Shown: positions 9,119-20,346 of the stretch, in pieces | How the letters are laid out: each line of letters begins with the position of its first letter | Position numbering within the stretch: position 1 is the first letter of the stretch | Made by a program: the position numbers and the translations under genes | Assembly: GCA_020832005.1 (NCBI GenBank) | Contig: JAFIFN010000030.1 | Location: forward strand, 1 to 34,208 | Reading direction: 5' to 3' | DNA: 34,208 nucleotides | DNA from: Gammaproteobacteria bacterium | GTDB lineage: Bacteria; Pseudomonadota; Gammaproteobacteria; Steroidobacterales; PWYM01 | Notes under the pieces: model-generated | Told to the model about the DNA's origin: nothing | Databases searched by the model: none | The model's input: the letters and a program-made list of their open reading frames with translations, nothing else

Positions 9119-10240
9119 ATGTCAGCCATCATCAGCGAGCACGAAAGCCCAGCCACCGCACCGCGCGCGTACTCGCGCGAGCAGGTGGCCGAAGTGCAGA
9201 AGACCAGCCTGAAGCGGGTGCGCGAGTACATTCGCCCCGAGCGCTACCAGCGCTCCACCGGCAAGGCGCTGAGCTGGCTTGCGCTGGATCTGGGTGCCTA
9301 TATTGCGTTCATGGCGGGCATCTTCCTGGTGGAAGCCTGGTGGCTGAAGCTGCTGCTGGGCATCGGCGCCGGCTGCACCGTGGCGATGCTGTTCGTCTGG
9401 GCCCACGATGCCGCGCATGGCGCGCTGTTCAAGAACCGCCGTACCTCGGAGGTGCTGGGCACGATTGCGATGCTGCCGTCGCTGAACATGTATCGACTCT
9501 GGTCGCACGGCCACAATCGCGTCCACCATGGATTCACATCTTTCAGTCCGATGGACTGGATCTGGCGCCCGTGGACGCCCGCGGAGTATGAGGCCAGCAG
9601 TCCCGGCCAGCGCCTGCTCTATCGCCTCGAGCGCACGCCTTATTTCTGTGCCCTGCATTACCTGGTGCGGGTCTGGTGGGATGGCATGATCCGTTTCCGG
9701 CCCGAACAACCGGGTGAGGCGGCGACCCGCATGCGCAACAGCAAGCTCATCACACTGGCGTTCGCTGTGCTGATGGGCACTGCCGCCTGGGTGTTTGCCG
9801 GCGGCGTGGTCGGGGTGATCGCAGCGCTGGTCGTGCCCTTCCTGGTGTTCAACTATTTCATTGCGCTATTCGTGTATCTGCACCATACGCACCCTGACAT
9901 CCCGTTCTTCAGCCAGCGCGACGAGTGGAGCCAGAGCCTTGGCCAGATCTACTGCAGCACGGTGATCCGCTGCTCGCGCCTCAGCGAGGCGCTGACGCAC
10001 AATATCCTCATTCACGTGCCACACCACGTCAGCCCCGTGATCCCGTTCTATCACATCAAGGGCGCCTACGAAGACCTCCGGCGAGGCTACGCTCAGTACA
10101 TCCACGAATACCGCTTCAGCTGGCGGACGGTGTTCGGAATTTTCCGTCGCTGCAAGCTCTACGATTTCGAACAGCACCGCTGGTACACCTTCGCCGAGGG
10201 ACGCGCCCTGGCGCCGGCCAACAGCGCTTCCAGCGTCTGA
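9119..10240 (+). CDS. Membrane fatty acid desaturase
   Basis: A di-iron integral-membrane desaturase of 373 aa that puts double bonds into acyl chains of membrane lipids using O2 and an electron donor. The three histidine boxes are present: HDAAH (96-100), HGHNRVHH (130-137) and HVPHH in the C-terminal third. Hydrophobic helices lie at about 52-95 and 225-275. The box pattern resembles the acyl-lipid omega-6/delta-12 group, but regioselectivity cannot be read from sequence. The ATG at 9119 has GGAG 12 bases upstream; an in-frame TTG at 9077 is less likely. Its promoter is a cold- or stress-compatible extended -10 type. It is convergent with the GGDEF gene and they share a stem-loop. Confidence 0.92.
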   Translation: MSAIISEHESPATAPRAYSREQVAEVQKTSLKRVREYIRPERYQRSTGKALSWLALDLGAYIAFMAGIFLVEAWWLKLLLGIGAGCTVAMLFVWAHDAAHGALFKNRRTSEVLGTIAMLPSLNMYRLWSHGHNRVHHGFTSFSPMDWIWRPWTPAEYEASSPGQRLLYRLERTPYFCALHYLVRVWWDGMIRFRPEQPGEAATRMRNSKLITLAFAVLMGTAAWVFAGGVVGVIAALVVPFLVFNYFIALFVYLHHTHPDIPFFSQRDEWSQSLGQIYCSTVIRCSRLSEALTHNILIHVPHHVSPVIPFYHIKGAYEDLRRGYAQYIHEYRFSWRTVFGIFRRCKLYDFEQHRWYTFAEGRALAPANSASSV

Positions 10241-10243
10241 ACA

Positions 10244-10264
10244 CGCAGCGCCTCAGGCGCTGCG
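10244..10264. terminator. Stem-loop shared by two convergent genes
   Basis: A perfect 9-bp stem (CGCAGCGCC / GGCGCTGCG) has a 3-base TCA loop. It begins 3 bases after the desaturase stop. The loop itself is the stop codon (TGA on the minus strand) of the GGDEF gene. There is no long T-tract, so it may act as a weak terminator or mRNA 3' end protector. Confidence 0.55.
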
Positions 10265-11227
10265 AAGCATCTTGCGATCGCGCTTGACCCCATACATCAG
10301 CTGGTCGGCAGACTCGAGTATTGCCGCCAGATCCGTGTGATGAATAAAGTCAGCGCCGACCACGCCTGCACTGAAGCTGATCCTGTAACCGCGGCGTTCG
10401 CGAACCTCGAGGTTATCGACCGCCGCGTCGAGCCGATCCAGTGACGGTCGGGCTTCATCAACCCCAGCGCCGCTCATGACGACGGCGAATTCATCGCCGC
10501 CGAGCCGACCCACGACATCGGAATCACGAAACGTGGAGCGCAGAATCTCGCTGAAGTTCTGCAACGCACGGTCACCCTCAGCATGACCGAATCGGTCGTT
10601 GATCTGCTTGAAATCGTCCAGGTCGATGAACAGCACGCTGAGCGGTTCATCGCGGCGCCGACACAGTGAGAACGCGTGCTGACCCAGCGTTTCGAAGCCG
10701 CGACGATTGGATAACAGTGTCAGCTCATCCATGGTCGCGAGCTGCACAGCCGCCAGCTCCTGTTCGGCCATCTGTGCCAGGTCACGCAGCAAGCGTCGGT
10801 CATCTTCATCGAAGCTGCGCGGTTCACGATCGATCAGGCACAACGTGCCAAGCCGGCTGCCATTGGCCACCTGCAGTGGACATCCGGCATAGAAGCGGAT
10901 GCCCGGATCGCCGGTGACCAGCGGATTGTCGCGGAAGCGTGGGTCGCACAGCGTATCGGACACCGTAAAAATGTCATCATCGAGAATCGCATGCCCGCAG
11001 AACGAAATATTGCGCGGCGTCTCGGTTGCATCAAGACCGACACAGGATTTGAACCATTGACGCTCGGAATCGACCAGGCTGACCAGCGCAATGGGCACAC
11101 CGAACAGACGCTTGGCCAGTCGCGTCAGGCGATCAAAGCGCTCCTCCGGCGAGGTATCGAGGACGTTCAGCGCGCGCAATGTCTCAATGCGCCTGGACTC
11201 ATCCGGCGGCAGATCTGGACTCTTCAA
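10253..11227 (-). CDS. GAF-GGDEF diguanylate cyclase
   Basis: A cytoplasmic enzyme of 324 aa that makes cyclic di-GMP from two GTP. A GAF sensory domain covers about residues 30-160; it has the bacterial redox/photosensor-like pattern with SFCGHAI and GCPLQV. A full GGDEF domain follows, at about 163-324. The active-site GGDEF is intact at 243-247 and the inhibitory I-site RxxD is present as RDSD at 234-237, so product feedback inhibition is expected. No membrane segment or EAL domain is seen. The start is a TTG with AAGGGG seven bases upstream. The next gene upstream on this strand (ydjM-like) ends 117 bases away with its own hairpin, so this gene is probably transcribed separately. Confidence 0.92.
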   Translation of the reverse strand: MKSPDLPPDESRRIETLRALNVLDTSPEERFDRLTRLAKRLFGVPIALVSLVDSERQWFKSCVGLDATETPRNISFCGHAILDDDIFTVSDTLCDPRFRDNPLVTGDPGIRFYAGCPLQVANGSRLGTLCLIDREPRSFDEDDRRLLRDLAQMAEQELAAVQLATMDELTLLSNRRGFETLGQHAFSLCRRRDEPLSVLFIDLDDFKQINDRFGHAEGDRALQNFSEILRSTFRDSDVVGRLGGDEFAVVMSGAGVDEARPSLDRLDAAVDNLEVRERRGYRISFSAGVVGADFIHHTDLAAILESADQLMYGVKRDRKMLRSA

Positions 11228-11318
11228 ATTTGGGCCCCTTGCGGCTGGCTGCGTAGCATTGCTTCGCCGGCAGGTTGATGGACTGTGACAAGGCTACCGA
11301 GGGCATGCTGAAAGCGCT

Positions 11319-11339
11319 GTTAACTGCGCCGCAGTTTAC
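11319..11339 (-). terminator. Hairpin after the YdjM-like gene
   Basis: A 9-bp stem with one mismatch (GTTAACTGC / GCAGTTTAC) around GCC lies 5 bases after the stop of the gene at 11345. It lacks a T-tract, so a terminator role is tentative. Confidence 0.35.
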
Positions 11340-11344
11340 GGCTG

Positions 11345-12382
11345 TCAATCCAGCCACAGGGACCCGCGCCGGCGTTCCAGTTGCCACGGCCCCTGCGGAT
11401 CGGACCGGCACGCATCGAAGCGATACGAAGGCCTGCGACCCGGCAGCGTGTACTTCAGGTCAACGAAAGCCACGCAGGCGCGCCCCGGTCCATGGTCGGA
11501 CTCCAGGACCGTCGGAAACTCCGCGAATGCCCGGAAGCCCTGCAGGGCGGGTGCGCGCCAGGCACTGCCCACGGCAGCCTCGTCGGCTGCAGGCATCCGG
11601 GGGTGCCGCTGCCAGCGGGCGGTATCGACAGGACGATAAGCTTCGGCCAGTTCGCGCAATCCCGGCGTCAATGCCAATAGCACCGGCGCGACCGATTCGC
11701 CCCTGATGCGCACATGCGCCTGCAGCCAGGCATCGTCCTGTGCCCTGATGAGCTTCCAGTGTCGCGGGCTCAACGGCTGCGCCAGTGCGTATACCGCCTC
11801 ATCGGGGCCGGCCGCCGCCCGTGCCGCCGACAGCGCCGCCTGGTGCTGGCTGAACAGGAAGGTCACATATCCCGTCAGCATCAACAGGGAGACCAAGGCC
11901 GCCTGTCGCGAAATGGCCGGCCATCGCAGCACGATGGCCATGCCGAGGACCACGATCGCGGCGAAGTACGCATCGATGACGAAAGCGACCGGCACCGAGA
12001 AGCGCGCCATGGATAGCGGTGCAAACAGCATCGTGCCGTAGGAGGTGATCACGTCTCCGGCGATATGGGCCAGCAAACCGAGACACAGTGGTATGAAAAA
12101 CGTCTGCCATTGATAGCGGCCGCGACAGGCGAGCGACAGCAGCTGCACCAGCAGCCAGGCCCACACCGGCACCAGCAGCAGCGAGTGTGTCGGGCCCTGG
12201 TGCCACTGCAGGTAGAACAGTGTGCCGAAGGCCCGGAGCAGGAAGTCGATGTCCGGGAATACGCCACCGACGAACCCGGCAAGCAGCCATACGCGCGCTT
12301 CCCGGCCGGCCGGCCGATGTCGCCGCGGCGTGCATGCACAGGCCAGCAGCGCGCCACTGAGCCCGTGCGACAGGGTATCCAT
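11345..12382 (-). CDS. YdjM-like inner-membrane metal-dependent hydrolase (DUF457)
   Basis: A 345-aa protein of the YdjM/DUF457 family. The N-terminal half has about four to five membrane helices. It also carries the polar family pattern MDTLSHG (His6), a PDID loop, a QGPTHS motif and HIAGDV, which together supply the His/Asp residues expected to bind metal. The C-terminal 150 residues are soluble and variable. E. coli YdjM is LexA-regulated; no SOS box is evident here. The gene starts 11 bases after the TetR stop, so the two form an operon, and TetR may control it. The biochemical substrate is not known. Confidence 0.85.
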   Translation of the reverse strand: MDTLSHGLSGALLACACTPRRHRPAGREARVWLLAGFVGGVFPDIDFLLRAFGTLFYLQWHQGPTHSLLLVPVWAWLLVQLLSLACRGRYQWQTFFIPLCLGLLAHIAGDVITSYGTMLFAPLSMARFSVPVAFVIDAYFAAIVVLGMAIVLRWPAISRQAALVSLLMLTGYVTFLFSQHQAALSAARAAAGPDEAVYALAQPLSPRHWKLIRAQDDAWLQAHVRIRGESVAPVLLALTPGLRELAEAYRPVDTARWQRHPRMPAADEAAVGSAWRAPALQGFRAFAEFPTVLESDHGPGRACVAFVDLKYTLPGRRPSYRFDACRSDPQGPWQLERRRGSLWLD

Positions 12383-12393
12383 GCCTGGCGGCT

Positions 12394-13035
12394 TTAGCGG
12401 CGGTCCGGGGCATCGACAGCTGCTGCGGCACTCACGACCGCTGATCGCCCGCCATAGATGAGCCGATCGAGCTGGCCGGCCGCGGCCAGACTGCGCTCAA
12501 GCCACCGTCGGGTCCTGGCCGCATCGGGCGACTCGTCGCGCATCCAGTGAAAAAACGTCGCCAGGTAGATCGACGTCAGCGCGGTTTCTTCCAGCGCCCG
12601 GCGCAGGAAGGTGGCGTCGCGCTGCGCCGCTTCGCGGACCCACTGAACGGTGCGGCTCACCCGCATCAGGCCCGGGACCTGGATATGCACGTGGCCCGGT
12701 TCGAGCTTGCCGTAGATCATCTGCCGGGTGACCCGTCGATGCGACGCCAGCGCCTCCAGCCAGGTCATGATCAGCAAATGCAGTCTTTGCTGCGTGGACA
12801 GTGCCGCAAAGGCATCCGTCCCGGCAGCCTTGAGCATCGCGCGATCGGCGCGATCAAACCACGCATCGACCAGATCTTCCTTCTCGCGATAGTGTTTGCG
12901 GATGTCATCGAGACTGATCCCCAGCGCGTCGGCGACCTGGTGAAGCCGCACAGCCTCCCAGCCGTGCTCATCACCCAGCGTCAACGCCGTATCGAGGATT
13001 CGCTGCTGCAGATTGCGTCTGTTCGGAGCGGGCAT
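12394..13035 (-). CDS. TetR family transcriptional regulator
   Basis: A 213-aa regulator with an N-terminal helix-turn-helix at about residues 28-50 (VADALGISLDDIRKHYREKEDL), the typical TetR arrangement in which the recognition helix ends before a KxxL turn. The C-terminal all-helical ligand/dimer domain shows a COQ9/TetR-like length. It is the first gene of a pair with the YdjM-like gene. The ligand is unknown. It probably controls its own operon. GGAGG on the minus strand lies just before the ATG at 13035. Confidence 0.85.
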   Translation of the reverse strand: MPAPNRRNLQQRILDTALTLGDEHGWEAVRLHQVADALGISLDDIRKHYREKEDLVDAWFDRADRAMLKAAGTDAFAALSTQQRLHLLIMTWLEALASHRRVTRQMIYGKLEPGHVHIQVPGLMRVSRTVQWVREAAQRDATFLRRALEETALTSIYLATFFHWMRDESPDAARTRRWLERSLAAAGQLDRLIYGGRSAVVSAAAAVDAPDRR

Positions 13036-13113
13036 GGCATCCTCCCTGCGGCCATCGCCGCATGGCCTGAGCCTGTGTCCTTCCTACCCCTCCAGCACTG
13101 CCGGGTCAACCGA

Positions 13114-13137
13114 ATCACCGCCTGTCGGCGCCGTGAT
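13114..13137 (-). terminator. Bulged hairpin downstream of aceF
   Basis: ATCAC-CGCC pairs with GGCG-(CC)-GTGAT around a TGTC loop, 3 bases after the aceF stop. No T-tract follows, so it is a weak terminator candidate at best. Confidence 0.25.
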
Positions 13138-13140
13138 CGG

Positions 13141-14499
13141 CTACAGCGCCAGCGCAAGCGGCTCCTGCAGGTGATCGTGCAGCCAGCCCAGCAGGCGCGC
13201 GGCATCGGCGCCGTTGATGACCCGGTGATCGAAGCCCAGCGTCAGCGGCAGCAGCGAATCTTCGACGAGCTGCCCGTCGGCGAGGCGCGGCTGACGGCGG
13301 GCGGCGCCCACCCCGAGGATCGCCACCTCGGGCCAGTTGACCATCGGCATCAGCCCATCGGCGCCCAGCCCCCCGAGGTTGGAAATGGTGATGCAACCGC
13401 CGCGCAGCAGCGCAGGGTCCAGCCGGCCGGCCCGCGCCTGCTCGGCAAGCGTCGCCAGCGCCATCGCGGTCTCGCGCAGCGACAGTCGATCTGCGTTGCG
13501 CAGTACAGGCACCATGAGTCCGCGCGGCGTATCCACCGCCACACCGACGTGCACATCCTCACGCAGGACCAGAGTCTGGGCTTGCGCATTGAAACCGGCA
13601 TTGAAGCGCGGGAATTCGCGCAGCCCCTGCGCCAGTGCGCGTGTGAGCAACGCGGTGAGCGTCAGGGGCAGCTCGGGATCACGCGCGCGCAGCCGTCGAC
13701 GCGCCGCCTCCAGCGCATCGATGGGCACATCGCGACTGACCCAGGCGTGGGGCACTTCGCGCCAGGCCCGCTGCATGTTCCCCGCCACCGCGCGGCCGAT
13801 GCCATCCAGCGGCTGCTGCGTCACCGCACCCCACTGGGTCAGATCGGGCAGTGCGATATTGCCCGGCACCGCGCCGCCCGTAGTGCCTGCGGTGCCGCGC
13901 TCACGCACATGGCGCTTGATGTCGTCCTTGCTGATCCGCCCGCGGGCGCCGCTGCCCTGTACGTCGGCCAGGTCCACACCGAGCTCGCGGGCGAGCCGGC
14001 GGGCGGCGGGACCGGCCGGCGCAATGCTGCGCTCGTCCGCGGAGCCCGACGCCGTTGCTGCAGGAGGTGTCGGTGCAGGCGATGTCGACGACGAAGGTCT
14101 ATCGACTGGCGCGGCAGGCGACGCCTGGTCAGCCTGCTCCCGGGGCGCTGAATCTTCAGCGCCGGCCCCGCTCGCGGTGCTGGTCTCAGAACTGCCGGCT
14201 GCATCAGTCGCCACGGCTGCTTCGCTGCTATCGCCGTCGCTCCGACTGCTCGCCGGTGCAGACGCGGCGCTCACACGTGCGAATGCCTTGCCTTGTGTCA
14301 GCGTGTCACCTGTCCCGACCAGCCAGGCCTCGATGACACCATCGGCGGGCGCCGGGACTTCCATGACCACCTTGTCGGTCTCGATCTCGAGCAGCGTATC
14401 GCCGGCAGAGACCCGCTGACCGACTTCGGCGAGCAGCTGTGCAACCACCCCCTCGCTGACACCGTCGCCGAGTGCGGGAATATTCCAGGTCTGTGTCAT
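13141..14499 (-). CDS. aceF: Pyruvate dehydrogenase E2, dihydrolipoamide acetyltransferase
   Basis: E2 core of the pyruvate dehydrogenase complex (452 aa), which transfers the acetyl group from lipoamide to CoA. One lipoyl domain occupies residues 3-78 with the lipoylated Lys43 in ETDKVV. A long Ala/Ser/Thr/Pro-rich hinge follows (79-157), then the peripheral subunit-binding domain (159-197) and the catalytic domain (225-452). Catalytic His425 lies in DHRVING, with Asn429 where E. coli has Asp; Azotobacter E2p also has Asn there. Ser373 is the likely third residue. E. coli has three lipoyl domains, so this is a short version. The ATG at 14499 has AAAGG nine bases upstream and lies 16 bases after the aceE stop, in one operon. 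No E3 gene follows. Confidence 0.95.
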   Translation of the reverse strand: MTQTWNIPALGDGVSEGVVAQLLAEVGQRVSAGDTLLEIETDKVVMEVPAPADGVIEAWLVGTGDTLTQGKAFARVSAASAPASSRSDGDSSEAAVATDAAGSSETSTASGAGAEDSAPREQADQASPAAPVDRPSSSTSPAPTPPAATASGSADERSIAPAGPAARRLARELGVDLADVQGSGARGRISKDDIKRHVRERGTAGTTGGAVPGNIALPDLTQWGAVTQQPLDGIGRAVAGNMQRAWREVPHAWVSRDVPIDALEAARRRLRARDPELPLTLTALLTRALAQGLREFPRFNAGFNAQAQTLVLREDVHVGVAVDTPRGLMVPVLRNADRLSLRETAMALATLAEQARAGRLDPALLRGGCITISNLGGLGADGLMPMVNWPEVAILGVGAARRQPRLADGQLVEDSLLPLTLGFDHRVINGADAARLLGWLHDHLQEPLALAL

Positions 14500-14515
14500 C
14501 TGTTCTACCTTTCGC

Positions 14516-17179
<2,664 letters not shown>

Positions 17180-17280
17180 GTGCTCTCCGTGCCCTGCAGG
17201 CTGTCCCAGGCTGACGCCCAATCCACCAATTGTAGAGATATGGCTGGATGCGCGATTGCGAATCATGGCCTTTGATGGCA

Positions 17281-17296
17281 TATTCTTGGCAGAATA
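17281..17296. promoter_or_regulatory. Palindromic candidate operator for the Lrp-type regulator
   Basis: TATTCT-tggc-AGAATA is a perfect 6-bp inverted repeat in the 147-base divergent gap. It lies 30 bases before the lrp-type ATG and about 100 bases before the aceE ATG. Lrp/AsnC regulators typically bind sites of about 15 bp with this kind of A/T-rich dyad symmetry and repress their own gene. Confidence 0.5.
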
Positions 17297-17326
17297 GTTC
17301 AATAAACAATCCGAATAAGGCAGAAA

Positions 17327-17812
17327 ATGCCAGATATCTCACTCGACCGGATCGACTACCGGATTCTGCACCAGCTGCAGAACGATGCCCGAATCACCAA
17401 CGCCGAGCTGGCTGAGCGCGTCGGCCTGTCGCCGTCGCCGTGCCTGCGCCGCGTGCGCGCGCTCGAGCAGGCGGGCATTCTCAAGCGCTATGTTGCGCTG
17501 GTGGATCCCCGTGCCGTGGGTCTGCCGATCAGCGTCGTGGTCAATGTATCGCTGCGCAGCCAGGAGCGCGCAGCGCTGGAGGAGTTCGAAACCCAGATCC
17601 AGCGCTGCCCGGAAGTCATGGAGTGCTACCTGATGACGGGCAACAGCGACTACCTGCTGCGCATTGTCGTGCCGGACCTTGAGAGCTATGAGCGCTTCCT
17701 CGCCGATACACTGACGCGCATTCCCGGTGTGGCCAACATCCAGTCGGGACTGGCCTTGAAACAGGTGGTCTACCGCACGGAACTGCCGCTCAGAGAATCA
17801 CCCGCACGATAG
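17327..17812 (+). CDS. Lrp/AsnC family transcriptional regulator
   Basis: A 161-aa regulator. Residues 1-60 form the AsnC-type winged helix-turn-helix (LDRIDYRILHQLQ, then AELAERVGLSPSPCLRRVRALE). Residues about 65-150 form the RAM ligand-binding domain, with the MTGNSDYLLRI strand that lines the amino-acid pocket. AAGG lies 6 bases before the ATG. Family members sense amino acids or 2-oxo acids. The divergent position to aceE-aceF and the palindrome between them suggest that it tunes pyruvate dehydrogenase, which is inferred. Its last 23 bases overlap the 3' end of the opposing carrier gene. Confidence 0.93.
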   Translation: MPDISLDRIDYRILHQLQNDARITNAELAERVGLSPSPCLRRVRALEQAGILKRYVALVDPRAVGLPISVVVNVSLRSQERAALEEFETQIQRCPEVMECYLMTGNSDYLLRIVVPDLESYERFLADTLTRIPGVANIQSGLALKQVVYRTELPLRESPAR

Positions 17813-19223
17813 TCGCGCAGACCAGCGCGATCAGGACCACGCCCATCAAATCCACGGCGGCACCGACCCTGATGAACTTCGCCACCGGGACATGACCGGT
17901 GGCGATGACCATCGCGTTGGAGGCCGTACCGGCAGGATTGGCCACACCCCAGCTCGACGCGAGTCCTGCCGCCAGCGCCACGGGCACGGGGTCATAACCG
18001 CCCGCGACGGCCAGGGCGGCGACGATGGGCATGAAAGTCACCGCCGTGCCCACTTGCGAGGCGCATTCGGTTACCGCGATGCAGATCAGCGCGACCACCA
18101 TCAACAGCAGCAGGAACGGCAACGCCGAGACCCCGCCCAGCGCGCCACCAATCCAGTCACTCAGGCCAGTGAACACGATGGCATCCGCCAGTGCCAGACC
18201 GCCACCGAGCAGGAACACCAGGAACCACGGTGCCTTCTGGCAATCCACCCACTCCAGCAGACGCCCGTCGCGCCGCGAAGCCTGCGCTTCACCGCTGGGG
18301 AGCAGACACAGTGCAAGTGCGGCAATCATCGCCACGGCGGGCGCGGACAGCCCGGGCACGAAGCCCTGCAGCCAGGGCAGGCTGATCCATGAGGCGCTGG
18401 TCAGCACGAGAATGATGAGAACGCGCCGTTCGGGCCGAGTCAGCGGGCCTTCCCTGCCCACCGCCGAGGCGATCGTCTCGCGCGATAGCGTCGCGTAGCT
18501 CGACGCGCGCACCTGGCGGGTGATCAACCACCAGGCACAGGGCAGCGCAACAGCCACCAGCGGCAGACCGAAGCCGATCCACTGGATGAAGCTCACCTGC
18601 ACATCAAACTGCCTATCGAGCAGTTCCATGACCACCGGGTTGACCGGAGTGCCCACCGGTGTGATGAAACCGCCCATGTTCGAGGCCAGCGCGATCGCCA
18701 GGAAGATTGCACACAGGAAGTGCCGGCGCGCCGTATCGCTGGTCTCGATGCCCCCGTTGCCCACGGCCGCGGCGATGGCGGCCGCAATGGGCAGCATCAT
18801 CACCGTCGTGGCCGTATTGTTGACGATCATCGACATGCTGGCCGTGGCGATCATCAGGGCAAGAATCAGGTGAGGGGGCTCAGGACTGCTGCGTTTGACC
18901 AGCAGCAAGGCCAGGCGCCGGTGCAGCCCCCACTTCTCGGTCGCCAGACCCAGAATCGCCCCGCCGATGACGAGGAACAACACCGGGGCCATGTAGTTGG
19001 AGCTCACCGTGGCTGCACTCTGCACGCCCAGCAGCGGCAGCAGCAGGAAAGGCAGCGAGCCAGTCAGCGGAATCGGCACGGCCTCGGTGAACCACCAGAT
19101 GCCCATCAGCACGGCAACCGATGCAGTCTGCCAGGCGGCAGGCGACAAGCCAGCCGGCACGGGCAGGATCTGCAGCGCCAGAAACGCGGCCAAACCGATC
19201 CAGAAGCCCAGGCGCCTCAGCAT
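17790..19223 (-). CDS. DASS/SLC13 family Na+-coupled anion (dicarboxylate) transporter
   Basis: An integral inner-membrane carrier of 477 aa with about 11-12 helices. It shows the two pseudo-symmetric DASS halves with hairpin signatures: the first near residues 134-140 (VNNTATT, an SNT-type Na+ site) and the second in the C-terminal half (ECASQVGTAVTFMP). A WWFTEAVPIPLTG stretch near 43-55 is typical of the family. Likely substrates are C4-dicarboxylates, citrate or sulfate; the sequence does not decide. There is no clear ribosome site before the ATG at 19223. The gene overlaps the lrp-type gene tail to tail by 23 bases. Confidence 0.9.
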   Translation of the reverse strand: MLRRLGFWIGLAAFLALQILPVPAGLSPAAWQTASVAVLMGIWWFTEAVPIPLTGSLPFLLLPLLGVQSAATVSSNYMAPVLFLVIGGAILGLATEKWGLHRRLALLLVKRSSPEPPHLILALMIATASMSMIVNNTATTVMMLPIAAAIAAAVGNGGIETSDTARRHFLCAIFLAIALASNMGGFITPVGTPVNPVVMELLDRQFDVQVSFIQWIGFGLPLVAVALPCAWWLITRQVRASSYATLSRETIASAVGREGPLTRPERRVLIILVLTSASWISLPWLQGFVPGLSAPAVAMIAALALCLLPSGEAQASRRDGRLLEWVDCQKAPWFLVFLLGGGLALADAIVFTGLSDWIGGALGGVSALPFLLLLMVVALICIAVTECASQVGTAVTFMPIVAALAVAGGYDPVPVALAAGLASSWGVANPAGTASNAMVIATGHVPVAKFIRVGAAVDLMGVVLIALVCATIVRVIL

Positions 19224-19340
19224 GGCGGCCGGCCAGCAGCGTCACCGCGACTGGCGGCAACCGGGGTAACAGTCATATCGGGCAAAGGCGCTTTCCGGCG
19301 AACAAATCGGTCGCCACGTTAGCCTTGCCCGAAAGCGGCG

Positions 19341-20342
19341 TCAATCCAACAGAGGCGCCGGCTCCTGCTCCAGCGCGTACATCTCCAGCGAAGACAGGTT
19401 GGGGCCATAATCACTGTCCGGCGCGGTCAGATACTCAGGATGGCGCGCACGAGTATCGCGCACGATCTGCTCGGGGACATCGGCGAGCGTCGGCACCGAC
19501 GCCATCTGCCCCAGGTACAGGCAATGTCCCGGCGCCTGGCCCATCAGCATCCACGGCAGCCAAGGCGTCACGCGCGTCCACGTGCCGCCATGGCGCACGG
19601 TGGTCAGGGCCTCGTTCTGCATGTCATCAAGGCTGATATTGAAGAAAAACAGCTCGGAGACCTGAACGTTTTCTCCGGCACTCTCCCGCGGCCACTTGTC
19701 GGGCTGCAGCGCGCTGCGGTAGTACAGGTGGATATGTCTGCTCATCAGCAGCCTATCGCCATCCTGGCGCCAGTCCAGATGGAAGGGAATCGGCTCGGGC
19801 GGGCCCTGGTCAGGGTTCAGACCACCGTAGTTTGGCGGTGGGCCCAGGGTTTCCCGGATGGTGTGATTGAACGGATCATTGGCGATATGCACCACGCGCA
19901 CCGTCTCACCGCTGATCGGATTGACCATCTCGTCGAGCACCTCGCCGGTGGCCAGATCGTAGTAGTAGACCACCTCTCGCAACAGCCTGCGGTAGCCGGG
20001 CTCATCATCGGGCAGCGCCACCAGGCGATACGAGGACATGCCACGAAACCCGCAGATGTCGCGTACCGCACCACCAGGCGCCACACCCATCACCAGGCCC
20101 TCATACCAGCCATGGGTTGTCGACTTCAGATCGATGTCTCCCGAAAGTCGCGCGTAGGCAATCATGTTGCCGCGCTGCGAGGTCAGATCGAGATACGGAC
20201 CTTTCACGCTCGCGCCGGGTATGCGCTTGGTCATCGCGAACGCCGGTGCCGCGGCCCCACCCAGTCCGAGTGTGGCCAGGCCACCGGCGGCACCCCCTGC
20301 CAGGAAGCTGCGCCGATCGATACGGCTGTCTTCGTTATTCAT
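19341..20342 (-). CDS. Tat-exported DUF1838 family protein
   Basis: A 333-aa protein of the DUF1838 family, whose function is not known. It begins with a twin-arginine signal (DRRSFLA at 9-15, hydrophobic stretch to about 36, AFA cleavage), so it is folded and possibly cofactor-bound before export to the periplasm. The mature part is soluble and rich in aromatic residues. GGGAG lies 7 bases before the ATG. It starts only 4 bases after the stop of the MDR oxidoreductase, so the two are cotranscribed. DUF1838 genes often sit near catabolic oxidoreductases, which suggests a role in degrading an organic compound; that is inference. Confidence 0.85.
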   Translation of the reverse strand: MNNEDSRIDRRSFLAGGAAGGLATLGLGGAAAPAFAMTKRIPGASVKGPYLDLTSQRGNMIAYARLSGDIDLKSTTHGWYEGLVMGVAPGGAVRDICGFRGMSSYRLVALPDDEPGYRRLLREVVYYYDLATGEVLDEMVNPISGETVRVVHIANDPFNHTIRETLGPPPNYGGLNPDQGPPEPIPFHLDWRQDGDRLLMSRHIHLYYRSALQPDKWPRESAGENVQVSELFFFNISLDDMQNEALTTVRHGGTWTRVTPWLPWMLMGQAPGHCLYLGQMASVPTLADVPEQIVRDTRARHPEYLTAPDSDYGPNLSSLEMYALEQEPAPLLD

Positions 20343-20346
20343 ATTG

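Noticed and set aside
12547-14151. 534-codon plus-strand frame across the TetR gene and aceF
   Set aside because: The minus strand encodes clear TetR and E2 proteins. The plus-strand translation is an Arg/Gln-rich shadow with no motif.
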